This document shows, in pieces, positions 45,035-53,609 of a DNA stretch of 64,000 nucleotides. Every line of letters starts with the position of its first letter. Positions within the stretch are counted from its first letter, which is position 1. Under the pieces are notes generated by a model. It did no database searches. It was not told where the DNA came from and saw nothing but the letters and a program-made list of their open reading frames with translations. Source of the DNA: Pseudomonadota bacterium (GTDB lineage Bacteria; Myxococcota_A; Polyangia; Polyangiales; Polyangiaceae); assembly GCA_023423895.1 (NCBI GenBank), contig JAFAER010000139.1, positions 17,419-81,418 of the forward strand. Direction: 5' to 3'. The position numbers and the translations under genes were made by a program.

Positions 45035-45697
45035 ATGCCTCGAGCGCTCGCGGAATGTGCCGTGCACGCGACGGCGCTGGTGCGCTCGCTCGCGTCGTTG
45101 TCTCTGCTCGTGCTCGGCGCGTTGGCTGCGCTGACCGCGCTCGCCGGCTGCAGACGGGCCGCGCTCGTGGCGCTCCCGTCCAAGGACGCGCACGTCGTTG
45201 CCGACTTCGCTGCGAAGACGATCGAGCATCGAGTGAAAATCGAGGCGCACTTGCACGCGTGGCGGGGTGAGCCTCGTGATCTCGAAGATCGCGCGACGAC
45301 CGTCCTCGTGCGGCTCGAGAACCAGGGCGACGTCGCCATCGAGATCTCGCGGACGGCCTTCGAGCTGGTGACGGGAACGGCTCGCTTCTTCACCGTTGCG
45401 CCCGAGCAGATCACGGAGCAGTCCGCCCCGCTCGTCGAGGCACAGCTTCCCGAAGGATCCGTCCTCGCCCCCGGAGAGTCGACGTCGGGCTACCTCTACT
45501 TCCCGCGGATCGAGGGAAGCTGGGGATTCGTGCACCTCCGCACGCACCTCTTTGCCGAACCCAGCCGCGCTCTGCTCGGCTCGATCGATCTGCCATTCGG
45601 TACGGGGCGCGTGGAGCGCTGCAGCCTCGCGCACGTCGACAAGCGCGAGCCGGACGCCTCCGACTTCCTCTTCCAGACGTGCCTCGCGCCTTTCTGA
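45035..45697 (+). CDS. Lipoprotein of unknown function upstream of the RND genes
   Basis: A 220-residue exported protein with lipobox TALAGC (Cys 39). The long region before it suggests the true start may be an internal GTG at 45080, which would give a normal-length signal peptide (MRSLASLSLLVL). The mature part contains TTVLVRLENQGDVAIEISRT and LAPGESTSGYLYFPRIEGSW, a beta-sandwich-like arrangement with alternating hydrophobic residues. No family was recognised. It is 27 bases upstream of the adaptor gene of the metal pump and on the same strand, so it may be an accessory part of that system. Confidence 0.65.
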   Translation: MPRALAECAVHATALVRSLASLSLLVLGALAALTALAGCRRAALVALPSKDAHVVADFAAKTIEHRVKIEAHLHAWRGEPRDLEDRATTVLVRLENQGDVAIEISRTAFELVTGTARFFTVAPEQITEQSAPLVEAQLPEGSVLAPGESTSGYLYFPRIEGSWGFVHLRTHLFAEPSRALLGSIDLPFGTGRVERCSLAHVDKREPDASDFLFQTCLAPF

Positions 45698-45724
45698 GGC
45701 CCTCCGTTTGCAGCGTGGAGCTGC

Positions 45725-46921
45725 GTGACCCAGCAGGTCGAGCATCTGCCGCAAGCCGCTCCACCTCCGCGGCGGTGGTCGCGACGCCAAAGGGCGATCG
45801 CGATCGCGGCGTTCGCGGCGGTGCTCCTCGCGATCGTGGTCACGCTCGTTCTCTCGCTGACGAAGAAACGCGAGGCTGCTCCGGTCGACACCGGTCTTCC
45901 GCACAAGGTCGGCGACGCGCTCGAAATGTCTCCCGCGTTCCGCGAGCAGGCCGGCATCGAGGTCATGGCGACGAAGCGCATGCCGCTCACCCCACTCATC
46001 AAGGTGGTCGGAACGGCAGCGTTCGATCCCACGCGGACCGCAGCCGTGGGTACACGCGCGCCGGGCGTCGTCAGCCAGGTGTTTCACGTCGAAGGTGATC
46101 CCGTCCCGAAAGGCGAGCTCCTGGCAGAGATCGACAGCCCGGAGCTCGCGACGGTCGAGGCCGACCTGCAGATCGCTCTCGCGAAGGAGAAGGCGGCCAG
46201 GATCAACGAGCAGCGCGAACGGAGCTTGTTCGACCGCGGCCTCACCACCGCTCGCGAGTACGAGGAGGCGGTCGTCGCGCTCGAGCGCGAGAGGGCGCTC
46301 GTCCGCGCGGCGAAAGAGCGCGTCGAAGCGCTCGGCGGCGGCGGCCGCCACATGGGCACGTCTGCTCTTCGCGCGCCGCTGCCCGGCATCGTCGCCGAAC
46401 GCTCGATCTCGCCCGGGCAGAGCGTGGACCGGAGCGTCATCGCATTCCGGGTCGGCGACCTCGACCAGCTCTGGGTGCTGCTCCGCGTCTTCGAGCACGC
46501 CCTCGAGCACGTACGCGTCGGCGACCCGGTCGACATTCGTACCCTCGCCGATCCGGAGCGATCGATCCCGGGAGAGGTGGCGCACGTGGGAGCAGTGATC
46601 GATCCGGTCACGCGAACCGCGGACGTACGCGTCGAGGTCGACAACACCGCACGCCGACTTCGCGCCGGTCAGGCGGTCCAAGCGACGATCCGTGCCAGCG
46701 GGCCGGCACGTCTCGCGCTCGCCGTCCCCGCCTCGGCGATCACCTACGTCGACGGCGCGCCCATCGTGTTCGTCGCCGAGACGCCCACTCGATTCGTCAT
46801 GCGGAAGGTGGAGCTCGGGATCGATTCAGGAGACTTCTTCGAGGTCGTCCGCGGCGTGAAGGAAGGCGAGGACGTCGTCTCGCAGAACGTGCTCGCGCTG
46901 AAGAGCGAGATCTACCGGTGA
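45725..46921 (+). CDS. Periplasmic adaptor of an RND efflux pump (CusB/CzcB type)
   Basis: A 398-residue membrane-fusion protein with one N-terminal anchor helix (IAIAAFAAVLLAIVVTLVLS). It has the lipoyl-like halves RAPGVVSQVFHVEGDPVPKG and LRAPLPGIVAERSISPGQSV around a helical hairpin (ELATVEADLQIALAKEKAAR), then the barrel domain with LWVLLRVFEHALEHVRVGD. It links the inner-membrane pump to an outer-membrane channel. The GTG at 45725 has GGAG 5 bases before it. The pump gene follows after 4 bases. No extra metal-binding Met or His cluster was noticed, so the metal cannot be assigned. Confidence 0.9.
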   Translation: MTQQVEHLPQAAPPPRRWSRRQRAIAIAAFAAVLLAIVVTLVLSLTKKREAAPVDTGLPHKVGDALEMSPAFREQAGIEVMATKRMPLTPLIKVVGTAAFDPTRTAAVGTRAPGVVSQVFHVEGDPVPKGELLAEIDSPELATVEADLQIALAKEKAARINEQRERSLFDRGLTTAREYEEAVVALERERALVRAAKERVEALGGGGRHMGTSALRAPLPGIVAERSISPGQSVDRSVIAFRVGDLDQLWVLLRVFEHALEHVRVGDPVDIRTLADPERSIPGEVAHVGAVIDPVTRTADVRVEVDNTARRLRAGQAVQATIRASGPARLALAVPASAITYVDGAPIVFVAETPTRFVMRKVELGIDSGDFFEVVRGVKEGEDVVSQNVLALKSEIYR

Positions 46922-46925
46922 CACC

Positions 46926-49900
46926 ATGCTCGCGAAGCTCGTCGCCCTCTGCATCCGTGCTCGAGCGCTGATGCTCGTCTTGCTCGGGCTCCTCCTTGCC
47001 GGAGGGGCTGTTGCCGGGATGAACCTCCCCGTCGACGCTCTGCCGGACACATCGACGATCCAGGTCTCCGTCCTCACCAAGGCGCCAGGCCTGTCGCCCA
47101 CGGAGGTCGAGCGGGCCGTCACGATCCCTGTCGAGCTGTCGATGAACGGGATCCCACGAGGGCAGCAGGTCCGCAGCACGTCGCGCACGGGACTGTCCGC
47201 CGTGACGATCATCTTCGACGACGGAACGGACGTCTGGTTCGCCCGGCAACTCGTGCTCGAGCGGCTGCGCAATCTCACGCTGCCACCGACCGTGGAGACC
47301 CCGCAGCTTGCCCCCGTCTCGACCGGCCTCGGCGAGATCTACCAGTTCGTCGTCCGGTCGAACCTGCACACACCGATGCAGCTACGCACGATGCTCGATT
47401 GGGAGATCGTCCCGCGGCTGCGCAGCGTGGCGGGCGTCATCGAGGTCAACACCCAGGGCGGCGAGCTCAAACAGTTCCAGGTGCTCGTCGACCGCGCGAA
47501 GCTGCACCAGTACGACGTGTCGCTCGGTGACGTCACCCGAGCGCTCGAAGCCGCGAACATGAACGTCGGCGGCGGCTACTTCGAGCGACAGGGAGAGGCC
47601 TTCGTCATTCGCGGCACCGGGCTGCTGCACGACGAGCACGAGATCGCCGAGGTCGTCATCACCGCGCCTGCCGGCGGCGCGCCCGTGCTCGTCGGCACGG
47701 TGGCGAACGTCCGCATCGGCGCAGCCCTGCGCTACGGCGCGATCACGTTCGACGGCAAAGAGGAGGCCGTCGCCGGGATGGTGATGATGCTCCTCGGGTC
47801 GAACAGCCGGACCGTCGTCCACGACGTGAAGGCGCGGATGAACGAGATTCGAAGCGACCTACCTCCCGGCGTGACGATCGACGTCGTCTACGATCGCGCG
47901 GACTTCGTCAGTCGGACGCTGATGACCGTAGGAAAGAACCTCGCCGAGGCGGTGCTCATCGTCGGCGTCGTCCTCGCGATCTTCCTCGGCTCCGTCCGCG
48001 GCGCTCTCGCCGTGCTCATCGGGATCCCCGCGTCGATGAGCGTCGCGCTGATCGCCATGTATGCCTTCGACGTGACGGGGGACCTGATGTCGCTCGGCGC
48101 GATCGATTTCGGGTTCCTCGTCGACGGACCGATCGTCGTGCTCGAAGCAGTGTTCGCGGCGACCGCGGGGAAGACGGCCGAGGAGCTGACGAAGACGGCT
48201 CGGCTCGAAGAATATGCGGCGGTGGCCGGGCGGGTCGCTCGCCCCGTAGCCTTCTCCGTTGCGATCATCACGCTGGTCTACATCCCGCTGCTTTCGCTCC
48301 AGGGGACGGAAGGCAAGATGTTCCGCCCGATGGCGATCACGATGGCGTCCGCGCTCTTCGGTGCGCTCGTGTTCGCCGTGATGTTCTTCCCTCCCCTGCT
48401 CGTCGTCCTTGCGCCCAAGTCCCACGACCCGAAGTGGATTCACCGTGTCGCTCACGTGTACCGGGACATGGCTCCGCTCTTCATCCGGCTGCGGTGGGCG
48501 CTCTTGTTCGGAGCGACCGCGCTGCTCGTGATCTCCGCCATCGTCTTCGCGCAGCTCGGAGCGAACTTTCTTCCGCGCATCTTCGAAGGTGACGCGATGC
48601 TCACGATTCGAAGAGCGCCGAGCGTGGGCATCGACGCCGCGCGGGACCTCGATCTCCGGACCGAGCGCGTGCTGGCAACATTTCCCGAGGTGAAGACCAC
48701 GCTCGGAATGACCGGACGCGCCGAGGTGGCCGTCGATCCGGTCGGCAGCGACAGCACCGATATCCTCGTGCGTCTCACCCCGCGCGAGACGTGGACGAGC
48801 GCGCCCGACTTCGAGTCGCTGTCGAGCGCGATGAAGACGCGCATCGAGCGCGAAGTCCCCGGGACCTTCGTGTCCGTGTCGCAGCCGATCGAGAACAAGA
48901 TGAACGAGCTGATCAGCGGGACGCGAGCCGACGTCGCGGTCAACGTCTTCGGCCCCGACATCGAGGAGCTCGCACGCATCGTCGATCACGTCGGCGATCG
49001 CCTCAAGACGCTGCAGGGGACCGGTGACGTCCGCATCGAGCGCCCCATCGGACAGCCGATGATCGTTGTCCGGGCGGACCGCGGCCGCATGGCTCGTTAC
49101 GGTGTCCGCGTCGAAGACGCGTTCCGCGTGGTCGCCGCGTGCCGCGAGGGCGTGCACGTGGGCGTCGTCTACGAACAGGAGCGCCGCTTCGATCTTCGCG
49201 TGATGCAGCCGCCACGAGAGCCGACGAAGGACGCACTCGCAGATCTCTTCGTCGAAGGCACGGGCGATCGCGAGGTCCCGCTCCGCGAGGTCACCGACAT
49301 CGTCGAGGAGTCCGGCCCGGCCGCCGTACGCCGCCTCGACCGCATCCGGACGGCTCGTATCGACGTCAACATCAGAGGCCGCGACCTCGTGTCGTGGGTG
49401 GCCGACGCGCGGGAGGTGATCGCGCGTGAGATCCCGCTGCCGAAGGCGTACTCCATACAGTGGGGCGGTCAGTTCGAGAACTACGAGCGCGCCAAGGCGC
49501 GCCTCGGGTTCGTGCTTCCCGTCTCGGCCGCGATCATCTTCGGGATGTTGCTCGCGATGTTCAAACAAGCCCGGCTCGCGGCCGCGGTGTTCCTGACCGT
49601 CCCGTTCGCGCTCACTGGCGGCATGCTCGGGATGATCGCGCGGGGGTACGCGTTCAGCCTCTCGGCGGCCGTCGGCTTCATCGCGCTCGGCGGCATCGCC
49701 GTGCTCAACGGTGTGATCATGACGACGGAGGTGAAGAGTCGCCTCGAAGCAGGCGAGTCGCTCGAGCGCGCCGTCGTCTACGGTGCGGGCTCGGTCGTCC
49801 GTGCCGTGCTGACGACGGCGGCCGTGGCCGCGTTCGGCTTCCTCCCGATGGCGATCGCGACGAGCGCGGGGGCCGAGGTACAGCGGCCGCTCGCGACGGT

Positions 49901-50039
49901 CGTCATCGTGGGCATCCTCTACGGCACGCTCGTCACGCTGATGGTCCTTCCGGGGGTCCTGACCGTCCTCCTCCGGCGCTATCGCGCGGCGGTTCCGCGG
50001 CCGACGCCGACGTCATCCGCGCCGGCGAGCCCTGGGTGA
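46926..50039 (+). CDS. Heavy-metal RND efflux permease (CzcA/CusA family)
   Basis: A 1037-residue inner-membrane pump of the HME-RND class. It begins LVALCIRARALMLVLLGLLL and has the DALPDTSTIQVSVLTKAPGL and TSRTGLSAVTIIFDDGTD segments typical of CzcA/CusA. In the fourth helix (48105-48146) the acidic residues used for proton transfer in CzcA (D402, D408 and E415 there) are kept as D-F-G-F-L-V-D-G-P-I-V-V-L-E, although the usual Ala after DG is Pro and the Asn after the Glu is Ala. It probably exports a divalent or monovalent metal ion from the periplasm. No TolC-type channel gene is present nearby. A lone response-regulator gene follows. Confidence 0.92.
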   Translation: MLAKLVALCIRARALMLVLLGLLLAGGAVAGMNLPVDALPDTSTIQVSVLTKAPGLSPTEVERAVTIPVELSMNGIPRGQQVRSTSRTGLSAVTIIFDDGTDVWFARQLVLERLRNLTLPPTVETPQLAPVSTGLGEIYQFVVRSNLHTPMQLRTMLDWEIVPRLRSVAGVIEVNTQGGELKQFQVLVDRAKLHQYDVSLGDVTRALEAANMNVGGGYFERQGEAFVIRGTGLLHDEHEIAEVVITAPAGGAPVLVGTVANVRIGAALRYGAITFDGKEEAVAGMVMMLLGSNSRTVVHDVKARMNEIRSDLPPGVTIDVVYDRADFVSRTLMTVGKNLAEAVLIVGVVLAIFLGSVRGALAVLIGIPASMSVALIAMYAFDVTGDLMSLGAIDFGFLVDGPIVVLEAVFAATAGKTAEELTKTARLEEYAAVAGRVARPVAFSVAIITLVYIPLLSLQGTEGKMFRPMAITMASALFGALVFAVMFFPPLLVVLAPKSHDPKWIHRVAHVYRDMAPLFIRLRWALLFGATALLVISAIVFAQLGANFLPRIFEGDAMLTIRRAPSVGIDAARDLDLRTERVLATFPEVKTTLGMTGRAEVAVDPVGSDSTDILVRLTPRETWTSAPDFESLSSAMKTRIEREVPGTFVSVSQPIENKMNELISGTRADVAVNVFGPDIEELARIVDHVGDRLKTLQGTGDVRIERPIGQPMIVVRADRGRMARYGVRVEDAFRVVAACREGVHVGVVYEQERRFDLRVMQPPREPTKDALADLFVEGTGDREVPLREVTDIVEESGPAAVRRLDRIRTARIDVNIRGRDLVSWVADAREVIAREIPLPKAYSIQWGGQFENYERAKARLGFVLPVSAAIIFGMLLAMFKQARLAAAVFLTVPFALTGGMLGMIARGYAFSLSAAVGFIALGGIAVLNGVIMTTEVKSRLEAGESLERAVVYGAGSVVRAVLTTAAVAAFGFLPMAIATSAGAEVQRPLATVVIVGILYGTLVTLMVLPGVLTVLLRRYRAAVPRPTPTSSAPASPG

Positions 50040-50138
50040 AAACAACCCAGCTGCGTCGAAATGGGCTACCGCGGCTCGCGACGAGCCGTCGTTCCGCCGG
50101 CTTTTCCCGCTGGCACGACCTCTGCTCGGTGGGCCCCG

Positions 50139-50573
50139 ATGAGCAACTCGACCGCAGCGTCCGCGGGCCGACGGACGGCCTCGTTCAACAAGCGCCGGAT
50201 CCTCGTCGCCGAGGACGATCCGGAGATGCGCCGCGTGATCGTCGATGCGCTGACCGAGGGCGGCTACGACGTCCACACCGTCGGGGACGGCGCCGCGCTC
50301 CTCATCGAGCTCGCTCGCAGCGACCGCTTCCACTACCAGACCGTCGACCTCGTGATCGCGGACGTCAGAATGCCCTTCTGCTCCGGCCTCCAGGCGCTCG
50401 AGACCATTCGGGGCGTTCGCGCCCGCGTCCCGTTCCTGCTGATGACCGCCTTCGGCGACGACGACGTCCATCGGAGGGCGAAGAAGCTCGGCGCGACGCT
50501 GCTCGACAAGCCGTTCTCGATCCAGAAGCTCCGGCGCGCGGTCGGCTCGCTGATCGACGAGCGCTCTCGCTGA
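50139..50573 (+). CDS. Single-domain response regulator
   Basis: A 144-residue protein that is a receiver domain only: acidic pocket in ILVAEDDPEM, phospho-acceptor Asp 75 in LVIADVRMPF, Thr in LLMTAFGD and Lys in LLDKPFS. Residues 1-18 are a Ser/Ala/Arg leader. Without an output domain it may work in a phosphorelay or bind a partner protein. The start at 50139 was chosen for distance to the receiver; the frame is open to 50061. The gene is on the same strand as the RND pump, about 100 bases downstream, and convergent with the NtrC-type regulator gene (one base between the stop codons). Confidence 0.9.
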   Translation: MSNSTAASAGRRTASFNKRRILVAEDDPEMRRVIVDALTEGGYDVHTVGDGAALLIELARSDRFHYQTVDLVIADVRMPFCSGLQALETIRGVRARVPFLLMTAFGDDDVHRRAKKLGATLLDKPFSIQKLRRAVGSLIDERSR

Positions 50574-50574
50574 T

Positions 50575-51939
50575 CTACTTCGCGAACGGGACGCCCAGGC
50601 GCTCCAGCATGCGATAGAGCCGCTTGCGATCGATCCCGAGGATGCGCGCGGCCGCGCTCTTGTTCCCTGCGACCGCGTGCATGACACGCGCGATGTATTC
50701 GCGCTCGATCCGCTCGAGCGTGACGAGCTCGGCAGGATCGTCGCTGGCCAGGATGAAGTGCGAGCTCTTGTAGTCGCGCACCTTCTCCGGGAGATCGTCC
50801 GTCGAGATCTGGTCGAAACGAGCGAGCGCCACCGCGCGCTCGACGCAGTTCTGGAGCTCACGGACGTTTCCCGGCCATGGATACGCCATGAGGCGTTCCG
50901 CGGCCGCCGGCGAGAGGCCCGAGACGGGCTTGCCGATGTTGGCTGCGAAGCGTGCGATGAACTGAGCGGTCAGCGGAAGGATGTCGGGCCCGCGTGCTCG
51001 CAGCGGCGGCACGGAGACCTGGACGACGTTGATGCGGTAGAACAGGTCGTGCCGGAAGCGCCCCTCCTCGACGGCGGTCTCGAGATCGCGGTTCGTCGCG
51101 GCGACCACGCGGACATCCACGGGACGCTCCGCGCTTCCACCAACCGGGCGCACCGTGCGCTCCTGGAGTACGCGCAACAGCTTCGGCTGGAGCGGCAGAG
51201 GCATGTCGCCAATTTCGTCGAGGAACAACGTCCCGCCGTTGGCCGCCAAGAAGAGACCCGGCTCGTTGGTGTGAGCATCGGTGAACGCGCCGCGGACGTG
51301 ACCGAACAGCTCGCTCTCGAGCAGCGACTCCGGCACCGCAGCGCAGTTCATCGCGACGAAGGGGCCATCTTTTCGACGTCCGGCGCGATGGATTGCCCGG
51401 GCGATGAGCTCCTTGCCCGTGCCGCTGTCGCCGGTGACGAGCACCGTGGCGTCCGACTGCGCCACCCGATCGACGAGCTCTAGCACTGCGCGCATCGCAC
51501 TGCTGCGCGCGACGATGTCGTCGGCGAGCGGCGTGCGCGACATCTCCCGCTCGAGCCGGCGGACCTTCTCGCGAAGCCCGCGGTGATTCGCCGCCCGCTC
51601 GATCCCGATCGCCAGGACCTCGAGCTTCACCGGTTTGCTGAGGAAGTCGTAGGCCCCCGCACGGATCGCGGCGACGGCCGTCTCGTAGCTTCCAAAAGCG
51701 GTCAGCACGATGACGGGCACGTCCGGTCGGGACTCGGCGATCCTCCCGCAAAGCTCGATGCCATCGACGTCACGCATCAGCAGGTCGGTGACGACGACGT
51801 CGATGTCCGCTCGCCGCATGACCTCGAGCGCCGCCCTCGCGGACGTACAGGTCTCGACGGCGTAGCCGCGATGACCCAGGTCGAGCGCGAGCGTCTCGCA
51901 GAAGGAGATCTCGTCATCGACGACGAGGATACGCGTCAT
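50575..51939 (-). CDS. NtrC-type response regulator with GAFTDA loop
   Basis: A 454-residue protein: receiver (Asp 52 in VVVTDLLMRDVDG), AAA+ domain with Walker A GDSGTGKE (170-177) and Walker B GGTLFLDEIGD, and a Fis-type helix-turn-helix (SAAARILGIDRKRLYRMLER). It should activate sigma-54 promoters when phosphorylated. The sigma-54 contact loop reads GAFTDA (217-222) instead of GAFTGA; the Asp variant occurs in a subgroup of such regulators, so loss of activity is not certain. The start overlaps the stop of the upstream histidine kinase gene (ATGA), which identifies its partner. Confidence 0.93.
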   Translation of the reverse strand: MTRILVVDDEISFCETLALDLGHRGYAVETCTSARAALEVMRRADIDVVVTDLLMRDVDGIELCGRIAESRPDVPVIVLTAFGSYETAVAAIRAGAYDFLSKPVKLEVLAIGIERAANHRGLREKVRRLEREMSRTPLADDIVARSSAMRAVLELVDRVAQSDATVLVTGDSGTGKELIARAIHRAGRRKDGPFVAMNCAAVPESLLESELFGHVRGAFTDAHTNEPGLFLAANGGTLFLDEIGDMPLPLQPKLLRVLQERTVRPVGGSAERPVDVRVVAATNRDLETAVEEGRFRHDLFYRINVVQVSVPPLRARGPDILPLTAQFIARFAANIGKPVSGLSPAAAERLMAYPWPGNVRELQNCVERAVALARFDQISTDDLPEKVRDYKSSHFILASDDPAELVTLERIEREYIARVMHAVAGNKSAAARILGIDRKRLYRMLERLGVPFAK

Positions 51940-53333
51940 GCGACTGCCCCGTACGGCAGGAATGCCGAAAATGCCGAGCCAGCGCCGAGCTCGCTCTGGA
52001 CGGAGATCCATCCTCCGTGGTCGCGAACGATTCCGTAGCTGACGGCAAGGCCGAGCCCGGTGCCCTCGCCGACCTCCTTCGTCGTGAAGAACGGCTCGAA
52101 GAGGTGCGGGATGTCCTCGGACGCGATGCCCGCGCCGTGATCTTCCACGCGGATGCTCACGCCGCTGCGCTGTGGTCCACCCACATCCGCGGGGGGCGAC
52201 TCGGTCGTCTCGCGCACGCTCACCTTCACACGTCCTCCTTCTCTCGAGGCCTGAATCGCGTTCATCACGAGGTTCGTGACGACCTGCTGAAGCTGTCCTC
52301 CGTCCACCGCCACTCTCACCGCGCTCACGTCGAGGTCGATCTCGATGCTGCGACGCTTTGCAAGCGGCCGAAGGAGGTCTGCCGTCTCGCGCACGAGGGC
52401 CGCGACGTCACGCGAGTCGCGCTGGATGTTCTTTCGGCGCCCGAACTGGAGCAGCTGGCTGATGATCGCCGTCATCCGCTCGGCCGCGCTCGCGATGACC
52501 CTCGCGTACTCGCGACTCTCCTCCGGCGACGTGCGTCCTCCGACGATCATCTCGGCGCGTGCCGAGACGACGTTGAGGGGCGTCCCCAGCTCATGGGCGA
52601 CGCCCGAGGCCAGCTTGCCGACCGTCGCGAGTCGATCCGCATGACGAAGCTGCTCGAGCGTCGTCGCGAGCCGCTCGCACATCGCGTTCATCTCGCGCGC
52701 CAGCTCTGCGAGCTCGTCGGCGGAGCGGAGCTCGACCGGACCGTCGAACTCGCCGCGCCCGATGCGCTGCGCCTTCAGCGCGAGAGTGCGCACCGGCCGC
52801 CCCACGATCCAGTGGCCGAGAACGAAGGCGACGAGCGCGCTCAGCGCGGCGAGCCCTGCCGCCGTCTTCAGCGTCTCACTGACGATGTCGCGCGCGTTCT
52901 GGCGATCGGAGGTGGCGGACTCGGCGAGCTCGATCTCGCCGCGCCGTTCGCCGTGGATGGCGACGGGGACGTACGTGTACCAGGTCGCAGGATCCGAGCT
53001 GCGATCGATCGTGGTCACCGGCTCGGCGGGTGCCCGCGCACGCGCGGCCGCGTCGAGGTGCTCGAGCGGCGAGCCCACCGGGCGCCATGTCGCGTCCATG
53101 GGGCCGTGACGGGCGACGGTCGCCTCGAGCGCGGCCAGCGCCGCGTCCTCTCCGTCGACCTTCCACGTCGCGCGGACCGCCGTACGGACCGCGCGAGCGA
53201 TGACGGCATGGCGCCGCAAGCGCTCGTCCTCCAGCGCCTTCGTCTCCCGGACCACGCGGATGTACCCGTTGATCCCGAGCACGATGCACATGCCCGCGAC
53301 GAGGGCGGCCGTGAGCTTCGGAACGATCTTCAT
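51936..53333 (-). CDS. Sensor histidine kinase, partner of the NtrC-type regulator
   Basis: A 465-residue membrane kinase. First helix LTAALVAGMCIVLGINGYI, a periplasmic sensor of about 120 residues, second helix AAGLAALSALVAFVLGHWIV, then a HAMP linker (RPVRTLALKAQRIGRGEFDG). The phosphorylation site is LASGVAHELGTPLNVV with His 247. The ATPase has an N-box VVTNLVMNAIQASREGG, G1 VEDHGAGIASEDI and the G2 region EGTGLGLAVSYGI. The signal is unknown; the neighbourhood (metal pump, HtrA protease) points to an envelope cue. Start at ATG 53333. Its stop overlaps the regulator start by four bases. Confidence 0.93.
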   Translation of the reverse strand: MKIVPKLTAALVAGMCIVLGINGYIRVVRETKALEDERLRRHAVIARAVRTAVRATWKVDGEDAALAALEATVARHGPMDATWRPVGSPLEHLDAAARARAPAEPVTTIDRSSDPATWYTYVPVAIHGERRGEIELAESATSDRQNARDIVSETLKTAAGLAALSALVAFVLGHWIVGRPVRTLALKAQRIGRGEFDGPVELRSADELAELAREMNAMCERLATTLEQLRHADRLATVGKLASGVAHELGTPLNVVSARAEMIVGGRTSPEESREYARVIASAAERMTAIISQLLQFGRRKNIQRDSRDVAALVRETADLLRPLAKRRSIEIDLDVSAVRVAVDGGQLQQVVTNLVMNAIQASREGGRVKVSVRETTESPPADVGGPQRSGVSIRVEDHGAGIASEDIPHLFEPFFTTKEVGEGTGLGLAVSYGIVRDHGGWISVQSELGAGSAFSAFLPYGAVA

Positions 53334-53609
53334 GGCGTCGGTACGCAGCTGCAGACCGAGCCCATGCACAAGCCATGGAACCCGCGCTACCGCGAATATC
53401 CCTCGCCAACTTGCGATTGCAACCGATTACTTTGACCTCAAACGATCAACTGCGGCGGACGCGCGCACCGTCGCTCACGACGGTCGAGCTGGCAACGGGC
53501 CTTGCCTCGGCCGTCATCGGCGTATCGTCGAAACGCTCGCGGTTCAGAGCTCGTCATGCTCCGGCTCGCGCCGCCGACGGCGAGGCAGCGAGCCGGAAGT
53601 CACCATCCA
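53334..53609. other. Upstream region of the histidine kinase operon
   Basis: These 276 bases lie between the end of the HtrA-like gene and the kinase start. Around 53410-53455 the composition is richer in A and T than elsewhere nearby, which suits a promoter for the kinase-regulator operon. A short TTGC-GATT-GCAA dyad (about 53413-53424) lies in that stretch. No sigma-54 consensus was found. Confidence 0.3.

Noticed and set aside
44987..46681. Upstream part of the open frame that ends with the small lipoprotein at 44585
   Set aside because: Only the last 133 codons, from the ATG at 44986 with its ribosome site and signal peptide, look coding. The rest is antisense to the adaptor gene.
47859..49568. 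569-residue open frame antisense to the RND pump
   Set aside because: A shadow of the pump gene without hydrophobic core or domain resemblance.
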